Assembly (NCBI GenBank): GCA_017452565.1
Contig: JAFTMF010000155.1
Coordinates: 1 to 10,188, forward strand
Reading direction: 5' to 3'
From: Clostridia bacterium
GTDB taxonomy: Bacteria > Bacillota > Clostridia > Oscillospirales > CAG-272
Length of the DNA stretch: 10,188 nucleotides
A model generated the notes under the pieces. That model had not been told where the DNA came from and made no database searches. It was given only the letters and a program-made list of their open reading frames with translations. The number at the start of each line of letters is the position of its first letter. Positions within the stretch are counted from its first letter, which is position 1. Shown in pieces: positions 1-5,367 of the stretch. A program made the position numbers and the translations under genes.

Positions 1-153
1 CATGACGGGAAAGTGGAAGCCTTTGTGATACTGGACGATATCGCCTCCGGTTGGGACGATCTGCTCCCTCATTTGGTGAGAACCCACCCACGGATCGGCA
101 GAGGATTGGAGCGGGAACACGTAGAGCGTGCCATCGCCTTGCTAACAGAATAA
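1..153 (+). CDS. HAD-like protein, C-terminal fragment (5' end outside window)
   Basis: The first 153 bases read in frame 1 without a stop to TAA at 151-153 and give the last 50 residues of a protein that begins outside the window. Visible motifs are FVILDD at residues 8-13 of the fragment, then LVRTHPRIGRGLE and VERAIALL at the end. This arrangement (a beta strand ending in Asp-Asp, an 'LV.T....GL' segment and a final helix) resembles the C-terminus of the small HAD domains described in Swiss-army-knife RNA repair proteins, which also occur as stand-alone proteins. The Asp pair would be the acidic motif that helps bind Mg2+ in HAD phosphatases. Substrate and function cannot be told from this piece. 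It is the last gene of its transcript, because a strong intrinsic terminator begins 4 bases after the stop. The family call rests on recognised sequence flavour only. Confidence 0.6.
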   Translation, partial: HDGKVEAFVILDDIASGWDDLLPHLVRTHPRIGRGLEREHVERAIALLTE

Positions 154-157
154 AAGT

Positions 158-199
158 CAAGCAGATGAGGAATGCCATTCCTCATCTGCTTGTTTTTTT
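158..199 (+). terminator. Rho-independent terminator after the HAD-like gene
   Basis: A 17-bp perfect inverted repeat (158-174 against 176-192, CAAGCAGATGAGGAATG on the left arm) is followed directly by a run of seven T (193-199). This is a classical intrinsic terminator on the plus strand, ending the transcript of the HAD-like gene. Confidence 0.93.
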
Positions 200-278
200 A
201 TATGTGCATAAATCTTTCATTTTCGGGCAAATTAAGAGTGCATCCCCTACAAGTTAATCACTGTGAAAGGAAATGAAA

Positions 279-506
279 ATGCAGGATTTAGGGTTTTATA
301 TCAAGCGGGAGCCAACCTATGAGCCTCCCAGAAACAGCCACATCACCGATATTCCCGTGCGAGAGCCGGAGCAGAAGCCTATCCGGGATCTGCCGTCTCC
401 CCGCCACCGTCCCGGTGAGCCCATTATGTACGATCCCCCCGTGTCGGGAGATCAGCGCATCCACGAACCTCACGTGGATCTCTTCAACATCGATCCCCTT
501 CGATAA
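279..506 (+). CDS. Small proline-rich protein of unknown function
   Basis: This is a 75-residue reading frame from ATG 279 to TAA 504-506. I do not recognise a family. GAAAGGA at 265-271 lies 7 bases before ATG 279 and only 1 base before the in-frame ATG 273, so 279 is the better start. The product is strongly proline-rich (about one residue in six), with repeated Glu-Pro, Pro-Pro and Lys-Pro steps (YEPP, REPEQKP, LPSPRHRP, YDPP), many charged residues, no cysteine and no tryptophan. No signal peptide or membrane segment is visible, and it is probably largely unstructured. It sits alone between the terminator at 158-199 and a hairpin starting 2 bases after its stop, so it looks like a monocistronic unit. 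Codon choice (many GAG, CCC, ATC, GAT) resembles the neighbouring genes. The overlapping minus-strand frame has no comparable support. Reality as a gene is likely; function is unknown. Confidence 0.68.
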   Translation: MQDLGFYIKREPTYEPPRNSHITDIPVREPEQKPIRDLPSPRHRPGEPIMYDPPVSGDQRIHEPHVDLFNIDPLR

Positions 507-507
507 C

Positions 508-547
508 CAAAGGACTGTTGCGACATGCAACAGTCCTTTGCATTATT
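508..547 (+). terminator. Hairpin, probable terminator after the small proline-rich gene
   Basis: A 14-bp perfect stem, CAAAGGACTGTTGC (508-521) against GCAACAGTCCTTTG (527-540), has a 5-base loop. The T-rich tail (TTTGCATTATT) is interrupted, so termination may be less efficient than at 158-199. It starts 2 bases after the stop of the small gene and lies just upstream of the next promoter. Confidence 0.7.
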
Positions 548-550
548 CAC

Positions 551-579
551 TTGCAATTTGGAGGCGGATCTGCTATAAT
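551..579 (+). promoter_or_regulatory. Sigma-70/SigA-type promoter of the Nudix gene
   Basis: The -35 box TTGCAA is at 551-556 and a perfect -10 box TATAAT is at 574-579, separated by 17 bases. A TG at 571-572 makes an extended -10 (TGCTATAAT). It lies between the preceding hairpin and the ribosome binding site AGGAG (594-598), which is 9 bases before ATG 608. Inferred transcription start is near 586-588. Confidence 0.87.
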
Positions 580-607
580 AGAAGCAAACCGATAGGAGCG
601 ATGATCT

Positions 608-1558
608 ATGGAAAACAAACTTTTCGAAAAAGAACTGTCTCGTGAATACCCCTTCCACGGCAAAATCTTCGACGTTGCCGTGTGTAAGGCAGAACTGCCC
701 GACGGCACCCAGGTGCGCCGAGAAGTGGTCTGCCATTCGGGCGGCGTGTGCGTGCTCCCCATTGATGACGACGGTATGGTGACTATGGTGCGCCAGTACC
801 GCTACGGCGTGGGATGCGTGACGCTGGAAATCCCCGCAGGCAAGCTGGAGGCAGGAGAAGATCCCCTGGAGGCGATCAAACGGGAGCTGTCTGAAGAGAC
901 CGGCTACACCGCCGACGAGATCATCCCCTTGCACGTGGACTACTCCTCACCCGCCATCCTCTCCGAGGTGATCTACATCTACCTCGCCCGCGGACTCCAC
1001 GGCGGCAAACAGCACCTCGATGAGGGCGAGTTTTTGGAGATCGAGAAGCATCATCTGTCCGAGTTGGTGGATATGGTGATGGCAGGCGAGATCACCGACG
1101 GAAAGACCCAGATCGCCATTTTGAAGGCGGCAAGGATGATCGAGGGAATTTACAAAGGACTGCATCGTGACTTCACCTTCATACGCCATTATTATTCGCT
1201 TCCTTCCGAAGAGCGTTCTGACAAAGAGCTTCAATTGCATCTGCAACGAACGATGGAGCATATTCATCTTGCCCGCCGACTTCTGCCGCTACTCAATAAT
1301 CCTCTCCACGAGCCGACCCTTTACTGTTGCATCAACCATCTGTTGACCTTTCTGGATGAGGGAGATGAGGAGAAGATCGTTTCCTTTGCCGATGCCATTC
1401 ATAATGTTCCCACGCAAATGGAATGGAATTTGCGTCTATCGGTGTCTTTTATGGAAGGGCAATTCAGCGCCTTCGAAAAACGCTATGGCAAGACTTACCT
1501 CGCTCATGTATGGGAACTCCATCAACCGAACCGCAAGCGCGGATGGTTCCGGAAATAA
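608..1558 (+). CDS. Nudix hydrolase (ADP-ribose pyrophosphatase type) with novel C-terminal extension
   Basis: This 316-residue protein has two parts. Residues 1-180 are a typical Nudix ADP-ribose pyrophosphatase: FHGKIFDV near the start, VRQYRYG at 61-67, EIPAGKLEAGE, and a complete Nudix box (G78-x5-E84-x7-REL-S-EETGY, ending at Y100) that binds Mg2+ for cleaving nucleoside diphosphate-X compounds. Family members of this type are usually about 170-210 residues. Residues 181-316 are extra: an apparently mainly helical segment containing RDFTFIRHYYSLP, LHLQRTMEHIHLARRLLPLL, EPTLYCCINHLLTFLDEGDEEKIVSFADAIHNVP and a basic end (NRKRGWFRK). I do not recognise this second part. Synonymous codon use becomes visibly more AT-ending after about 1150, which suggests fusion with a separate gene. 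The gene is monocistronic, with its own promoter and a terminator right after the stop. The Nudix call is firm; ADP-ribose as substrate is inferred. Confidence 0.9.
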   Translation: MENKLFEKELSREYPFHGKIFDVAVCKAELPDGTQVRREVVCHSGGVCVLPIDDDGMVTMVRQYRYGVGCVTLEIPAGKLEAGEDPLEAIKRELSEETGYTADEIIPLHVDYSSPAILSEVIYIYLARGLHGGKQHLDEGEFLEIEKHHLSELVDMVMAGEITDGKTQIAILKAARMIEGIYKGLHRDFTFIRHYYSLPSEERSDKELQLHLQRTMEHIHLARRLLPLLNNPLHEPTLYCCINHLLTFLDEGDEEKIVSFADAIHNVPTQMEWNLRLSVSFMEGQFSAFEKRYGKTYLAHVWELHQPNRKRGWFRK

Positions 1559-1607
1559 AAACATCCCCGAATCATTGCTATTTTGCAATCATTCGGGGAT
1601 TTCTCTT
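1555..1607. terminator. Bidirectional terminator between convergent genes
   Basis: ATCCCCGAAT (1563-1572) pairs with ATTCGGGGAT (1591-1600), and ATTGC (1574-1578) pairs with GCAAT (1585-1589), with a single C-C mismatch between the two stems and a TATTTT loop. On the plus strand it is followed by TTTCTCTTACTT, and on the minus strand by TGTTTTTATTT. It can therefore end both the Nudix transcript and the GH43 transcript, whose stop codon is at 1606-1608. Confidence 0.88.
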
Positions 1608-2694
1608 ACTTCGAAGGGACGGGGATTTTAGTCTTGCGTGACAAAGGCTTTCCTAAAACGGGACGATCGTTCGCATCAAACTCAATTCTCTGCGCATACA
1701 TGTATCTGCCGCCCTCGCCTGCATCGGGAGTCGCCATTCCGTGATATGCAATCCAGGTCTCAGTGCCGTCGGGAGAATGGAAGAAGGAGCAGTGTCCTAC
1801 TCCGTATACTTCATTGGCGGCAGAGAAGACGGGCTGATCGGATTTCTTCCAATTGCGGACGTTCATCATGTTGGAGACTTCAAAACTCTTTCCGGTGAAG
1901 CTGATCTGACCCAGACAGTAATATTCCGACCAACAACCGCTGGCAGAATAGAGCAGAGTGAGCTTTCCGTTATGGAGCAGGAAGATGGGTCCCTCGTTTA
2001 CTCGGGAGTCCTTGTTTTCCACTACGCCCATCTTTTCCCAGTCGTGCTCGGGGAAGGAAAGACGCATTCTCTGACTCGAAATAGTCCAAGGATTGTCCAT
2101 CACGGCAAAGGTAATCACCTGTCCGATATTGGTGAACTCGGAAAAAGCGGTGTACAGCGTGTCGCTGGCTTCATCATAGAAAACGGTCTGGTCGATGGCA
2201 AGGACGTTGGAATCGGTAAAGCCCTTGAAGCGATACTCGCCAAAGGGATCGGAGGTTTTGGACTCCAAGCAGAACATACGGATGGTACCGAATTCCCAGC
2301 CGTTGGTGGAGCCGCTGGCATAGATATACCAACGATCGGTGGTGGGATTGTAGTGAAGCTCAGGCGCCCAAATATTCCCGCCCACTTCCTTGCCAATCTG
2401 ATACACCACCTTGCTTTCGCCGCGGAGCACTGATTTCAGCGTGGTGTTGCGGTAGAGAGTGATCTTATCGGCTTCGGTGTACAGAGCGTAGTAATAGCCG
2501 TCGATGTATTGAATGAACGGGTCGGGAGCATTGCCGCGAGAGATGGGATTTTGAAAGGTTTTCACGGTCTGAACAGGGGGAGTGATAGGCTGCTTTGTTG
2601 TGGTAGCAGAGGTGGAAGGAGTAGTCTCAGCAGGCTGTGCGCTGCATCCCGAAAGCAGGAGGAGAGATAGTAGTAGGGACATGATCTTTTTCAT
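1606..2694 (-). CDS. Secreted lipoprotein, family GH43 glycoside hydrolase (arabinofuranosidase-like)
   Basis: This 362-residue protein probably removes alpha-L-arabinofuranosyl units from plant arabinan or arabinoxylan outside the cell. The N-terminus has a lipoprotein signal: MKK, a leucine-rich stretch, and lipobox L14-S-G-C17, so it should be anchored to the outer face of the membrane by Cys17. A Thr/Ser/Pro linker covers about residues 20-46. The five-bladed propeller follows, with the three acidic residues expected for GH43: D58 in NAPDPF (base), D168 in AIDQTVFYD (pKa modulator) and E234 in VNEGPIFL (acid). WAPELHY (109-115), LLYSASGCWSEYYCLG and VYGVGHCSFFHSPDGTE also fit, the last carrying the conserved His. 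The sequence flavour is closest to the exo-alpha-1,5-arabinofuranosidase branch, but the substrate is inferred. AAAGGA (2702-2707) precedes ATG by 7 bases. No sugar transporter or regulator adjoins it, which is odd for such an enzyme. Confidence 0.9.
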   Translation of the reverse strand: MKKIMSLLLSLLLLSGCSAQPAETTPSTSATTTKQPITPPVQTVKTFQNPISRGNAPDPFIQYIDGYYYALYTEADKITLYRNTTLKSVLRGESKVVYQIGKEVGGNIWAPELHYNPTTDRWYIYASGSTNGWEFGTIRMFCLESKTSDPFGEYRFKGFTDSNVLAIDQTVFYDEASDTLYTAFSEFTNIGQVITFAVMDNPWTISSQRMRLSFPEHDWEKMGVVENKDSRVNEGPIFLLHNGKLTLLYSASGCWSEYYCLGQISFTGKSFEVSNMMNVRNWKKSDQPVFSAANEVYGVGHCSFFHSPDGTETWIAYHGMATPDAGEGGRYMYAQRIEFDANDRPVLGKPLSRKTKIPVPSK

Positions 2695-2726
2695 ACAGTA
2701 GTCCTTTCCAGAAATGATCTTTATCC

Positions 2727-2755
2727 ATTATAAGACCGATCGGTAGTAAGCACAA
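2727..2755 (-). promoter_or_regulatory. Promoter of the GH43 gene with palindromic operator candidate
   Basis: On the minus strand a perfect -10 box TATAAT (plus 2727-2732) lies 17 bases from TTGTGC (plus 2750-2755), a weak -35 box matching 3 of 6. Between them, two bases upstream of the -10, is the perfect 10-bp palindrome ACCGATCGGT (2735-2744), positioned where a repressor would block polymerase. The promoter is well supported by the -10 and its position about 33 bases before the start codon; the operator role is inference. Confidence 0.72.
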
Positions 2756-2789
2756 TGCAGATTCTTGTGGAACTTGTGGCTGAAATTAC

Positions 2790-4106
2790 TTATTTTGCAG
2801 CTTCCTTGCGGCGCAGCTTGGCAATGAAGAATCCATCGCTACCCTTACCGTCGGGGAAGATGGTGAGCATACCATTTTCGGCAGTGTGTCCGCACTCGTG
2901 GATGGCCACCGCCTCAAACTCGGGATGTGCGGTGAGGAATCCCTCCACCACGTCCTCGTTCTCGGCTCTCTTCAGAGTACAAGTGGAGTAAACCAGCACA
3001 CCGCCCACCTTCACGTAAGGTGCAGATGCAGCGAGAATCGCCGCCTGCAGAGGGGGAAGCGCTTCTACCGAGGTCTTTTCCTTGTAGCGCAGGTCGCTCT
3101 TCTTGGACAGCACGCCAAGGCCCGAGCAAGGCACGTCGCAGAGCACCCTATCCATCTTGCCGATGAGCTCTGGGAGGGTATTCGACGAATCGTGGGCTTT
3201 TGCCTCGATGATCTCAATGCCCAGCCGCTTGGCACCGTCGGTGATCAGCGGCAGCTTGCTCTCATGAAGATCGAAGGAGTGCACTTTTCCTCGGTTTTCC
3301 ATAGAAATCGCAATGGAAAAGGATTTTCCGCCCGGGCAAGCACACACGTCAGCCACTTCCATCCCGGGCTTGGCATCGAGGATGGAAGCCGCCGTCTGGG
3401 ATGCGGCATCCTGCACGAAGCAATCGCCGTCGGCAAGTGCGGTCAGTGAGGACACGGGGTAGTTTTCGGTGAGCCGAATAGCGCTCGGCAGACCGTCGAT
3501 AGCCTCCCACTTGCAGGGGAGGGTCGCTCCCAGCGCCTCACGGGTGGTTTTCAGCGTGTTCACTCTCAGTGTCAGCGGAGCGGTGACGTTCACCGCATTG
3601 CAGAGCGCCTCCAGCTTGTCGGGATAGTCCTTCTGCCATGACTGTAAAATCCACAGCGGGATGGAATGGCGAATCGACAGCGCCTCGGGAGAATTGCCCG
3701 CAGGGAAGGGAAGATTGTCCTTCTCCCTTACCGTCCGCCGAAGGATGGCGTTGATGAGCCCTTTCGTTCGTGCGGCATAGCGAGCGGAGAGCTTCACCGT
3801 CTCGTTCACCGCCGCACTGTCGGGGATGCGATCCATATAGAGGATCTGATACAAACCCAGCCGCAGGAGGATCACCACGGGCAGATCCAGCCGTCCGATG
3901 GCTTTTCCCGTATAGTGGGCGATGAGATGATCCAGCGACAGCCGACGCTCCACTGTACCGTAGGTGAGGGCGGTGAGGAAGGCACGCTCCTCGTCGGAAA
4001 AGTTCCCACGCTCTACCTCGGCATCCAGCGCAAGCGCGGCGAATTTCTTTTCTTTTTCTATGCGAGTGAGCAGCTTGTAGGCAACTTCACGGATGTTGGT
4101 AGGCAT
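2790..4106 (-). CDS. rsmB: 16S rRNA (cytosine-967-C5)-methyltransferase RsmB
   Basis: This 438-residue protein transfers a methyl group from S-adenosylmethionine to C5 of cytosine 967 of 16S rRNA. Residues 1 to about 135 are the NusB-like RNA-binding domain (YKLLTRIE, ALTYGTVERR, RLGLYQILYMDRIPDSAAVNE, GLINAILRR). The rest is the Rossmann methyltransferase: motif I DVCACPGGK at 253-261, the Pro-Cys motif DVPCSGLG with C327, and the catalytic YSTCT with C376. The two cysteines are the pair used by RNA m5C methyltransferases. In motif I, Cys257 stands where Ala is usual. Length matches the family. The start is fixed by AAAAGGAG with a 6-base gap to ATG. In related genomes rsmB follows fmt closely; here 331 bp of repeats intervene, so it may be transcribed separately. 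No terminator is visible between its stop and the GH43 promoter. Confidence 0.96.
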   Translation of the reverse strand: MPTNIREVAYKLLTRIEKEKKFAALALDAEVERGNFSDEERAFLTALTYGTVERRLSLDHLIAHYTGKAIGRLDLPVVILLRLGLYQILYMDRIPDSAAVNETVKLSARYAARTKGLINAILRRTVREKDNLPFPAGNSPEALSIRHSIPLWILQSWQKDYPDKLEALCNAVNVTAPLTLRVNTLKTTREALGATLPCKWEAIDGLPSAIRLTENYPVSSLTALADGDCFVQDAASQTAASILDAKPGMEVADVCACPGGKSFSIAISMENRGKVHSFDLHESKLPLITDGAKRLGIEIIEAKAHDSSNTLPELIGKMDRVLCDVPCSGLGVLSKKSDLRYKEKTSVEALPPLQAAILAASAPYVKVGGVLVYSTCTLKRAENEDVVEGFLTAHPEFEAVAIHECGHTAENGMLTIFPDGKGSDGFFIAKLRRKEAAK

Positions 4107-4133
4107 AGCGAACTCCTTTTTCAGGGGATAGTT

Positions 4134-4276
4134 GTAGGGCGGGGGCTTGCTCCCGCCGTTTGCTAATGATTAATACGATCAAAAATTCTATTCTGGATCA
4201 ATAATTATGTGGCGAACGCCGTTGACGGCGGGAGCAGCAGAAAGCCGCCAAGCGGCGTCTGCAGCCCCCGCCCTAC
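4134..4276. repeat. 143-bp GC-rich inverted-repeat (MITE/REP-like) element upstream of rsmB
   Basis: The ends are a perfect 14-bp inverted repeat: GTAGGGCGGGGGCT (4134-4147) and AGCCCCCGCCCTAC (4263-4276). A second perfect 12-bp pair lies just inside, TGCTCCCGCCGT (4148-4159) with ACGGCGGGAGCA (4225-4236). Left arm bases 4134-4159 are contiguous, but the right arm is split by 26 bases (4237-4262) that form their own hairpin: GCAGA/TCTGC outside and GCCGC/GCGGC inside. A further small hairpin GGCGAACGCC is at 4211-4220. The core, about 4160-4210, is very AT-rich. No reading frame and no clear target-site duplication are seen. It ends 27 bases before the rsmB start codon, so an rsmB transcript starting upstream would carry this fold in its leader. 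I recall similar GC-rich foldback repeats in gut clostridia, but copy number cannot be checked here. Confidence 0.8.
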
Positions 4277-4309
4277 GGGAATGATGCAATATAAGTACAC
4301 AACACTTTC

Positions 4310-4335
4310 GCGCGGCAAGTATTTGCCGCGCTTTT
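4310..4335 (+). terminator. Terminator-like hairpin oriented on the plus strand, without an upstream plus-strand gene
   Basis: GCGCGGCAA (4310-4318) pairs with TTGCCGCGC (4323-4331) around the loop GTAT, followed by TTTT and then a 12-bp palindrome CTTTTATAAAAG (4331-4342). The T-run is on the plus strand only. No plus-strand gene precedes it, so either it is part of the repeat cluster or it ends an unannotated transcript across 4134-4310. Confidence 0.55.
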
Positions 4336-4354
4336 ATAAAAGTTTTTGAAGATT

Positions 4355-4386
4355 CCAAAGAAACTTTTTGAAAAAAGTTTCTTTGG
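4355..4386. repeat. Long AT-rich perfect hairpin in the fmt-rsmB gap
   Basis: CCAAAGAAACTTTTT (4355-4369) and AAAAAGTTTCTTTGG (4372-4386) form a 15-bp perfect stem with only GA between the arms; in practice the loop opens by one or two pairs. There is no T-run immediately after it on either strand. The segment before it, AAAAGTTTTTGAA (4339-4351 region), is a near copy of part of the stem. It could stop or stabilise the fmt transcript (minus strand) but is not a canonical terminator. Confidence 0.7.
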
Positions 4387-4393
4387 TGGGGAA

Positions 4394-4429
4394 GTAGTTC
4401 GCCAAAGGCGAACTACGGGGCAAAGCCCC
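4394..4429. repeat. Two back-to-back short hairpins with AAA/TTT loops after fmt
   Basis: GTAGTTCGCC (4394-4403) and GGCGAACTAC (4407-4416) form a 10-bp perfect stem with loop AAA. Directly adjacent, GGGGC (4417-4421) and GCCCC (4425-4429) form a 5-bp stem, again with loop AAA. On the minus strand they begin 8 bases after the fmt stop codon, so the 3' end of the fmt message would fold into consecutive stem-loops. No T-run follows either of them. Confidence 0.72.
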
Positions 4430-4437
4430 ACATACGT

Positions 4438-5367
4438 TTATTCTCCTAACACGTCTCCTACGGCGATCTTCTTTCCATTCACGAAGGCGGCGGCGGACAT
4501 ACGGCCTTTGCCTTCGGGGAGGACGTCGGTGATGTGGAGAACGCCGTCACCGGTCGCTACGGCGATGACGCCCTTGTCGATGGACAGAACCGTGCCGGGG
4601 GCTTTGCCGGAGGTCTCGGTGGAAACCTTGGAGGTCACGATCTTCAGCAGTTTGCCGTTCAGCTTAGTGAATGCCAGCGGAATGGGGGAGAGTCCGCGAA
4701 TCTGATCGTGGAGTTCCTGTGCCGTGCGAGTAAAGTCCAGCACACAATCGGACTTTTCGATCTTCGCCGCATAGGTGGCAAGGGAATCGTCCTGTTTTAC
4801 GGGCGTGATCGTTCCGGCCTCCAAGCCAGCCAATGTGGAGAGCATCAGATTGGCGCCTGCCTCGGCCAGCTTGTCGTGGATCGTCTCAAAATTATCGTCA
4901 GGGGTAATCTCCACCTCGGCAGTTTCCAGCATATCGCCGGTATCCAGACCTTTTGCCATCTGCATAGTGGTCATACCGGTCACCTTGTTGCCCTCCATAA
5001 TGGCACGCTGCATAGGAGCGGCGCCGCGGTAAGCGGGGAGGAGCGATCCGTGACCGTTGATGCAACCGTATTTAGGGAAGTTCAGCACGTATTCGGGCAA
5101 AATCTTGCCGTACGCTACTACTACGATCACGTCGGGGCGCAGTTCGGTGAGATCGGGCAGGAACGCCTGATCTTTCAGCGTCACGGGCTGGCGAACTTCC
5201 AGTCCCAGTTCCATCGCCGCCGCTTTCACGGGGGTGGGTTGGAGCTGCATTCCACGCCCTTTGGGCTTGTCGGGTTGGGAGACTACGCATACCACCTCGT
5301 GAGCACTTGCCAGCGCCCGAAGGGTAGGAATTGCAAAATCGGGGGTACCCATAAAGAGGACACGCAT
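4438..5367 (-). CDS. fmt: Methionyl-tRNA formyltransferase
   Basis: This 309-residue enzyme uses 10-formyltetrahydrofolate to formylate initiator Met-tRNA in the cytoplasm, making the fMet that starts bacterial proteins. The N-terminus MRVLFMGTPDFAIPTL is a family hallmark. The formyl-transfer core carries N104 and H106 in INGHGSLLPAYRGAAP and D145 in GLDTGD, the Asn-His-Asp catalytic set. QPDKPKGRGMQLQPTPVK (31-48) is the conserved loop near the tRNA site. The C-terminal OB-like domain starts around residue 205 and includes IRGLSPIP. Length is normal. The ATG at 5367 shares its A with the TGA of def (TGATG), indicating translational coupling, and GGAGGAGG inside the def end serves as ribosome binding site. 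Def removes the formyl group that Fmt adds, so the pairing is functional. The stop is followed by a series of hairpins instead of rsmB. Confidence 0.98.
   Translation of the reverse strand: MRVLFMGTPDFAIPTLRALASAHEVVCVVSQPDKPKGRGMQLQPTPVKAAAMELGLEVRQPVTLKDQAFLPDLTELRPDVIVVVAYGKILPEYVLNFPKYGCINGHGSLLPAYRGAAPMQRAIMEGNKVTGMTTMQMAKGLDTGDMLETAEVEITPDDNFETIHDKLAEAGANLMLSTLAGLEAGTITPVKQDDSLATYAAKIEKSDCVLDFTRTAQELHDQIRGLSPIPLAFTKLNGKLLKIVTSKVSTETSGKAPGTVLSIDKGVIAVATGDGVLHITDVLPEGKGRMSAAAFVNGKKIAVGDVLGE

Noticed and set aside
288..530. 80-codon minus-strand frame opposite the small proline-rich gene
   Set aside because: Its start lies inside the hairpin at 508-540 and no ribosome binding site or promoter supports it, while the plus-strand frame has a good site and flanking terminators.
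470..934. 154-codon minus-strand frame antisense to the Nudix gene
   Set aside because: It overlaps the Nudix box coding region, the promoter and a terminator, has no ribosome binding site, and the plus-strand protein is a recognised family.
1136..1558. Separate gene starting at the internal ATG of the Nudix frame
   Set aside because: No usable ribosome binding site at proper distance before ATG 1136 and no stop codon separates it from the Nudix domain, so a fusion is the simpler reading.
1741..2433. 230-codon plus-strand frame across the GH43 gene
   Set aside because: Antisense shadow of a clear GH43 protein with all catalytic residues; no ribosome binding site.
4310..4429. CRISPR-like array
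   Set aside because: The hairpins have different stems and lengths and no constant repeat-spacer periodicity; there are no cas genes.
4346..4705. Plus-strand frame starting in the hairpin cluster and running into fmt antisense
   Set aside because: It reads through two perfect hairpins and then antisense to fmt; no protein family is recognisable.
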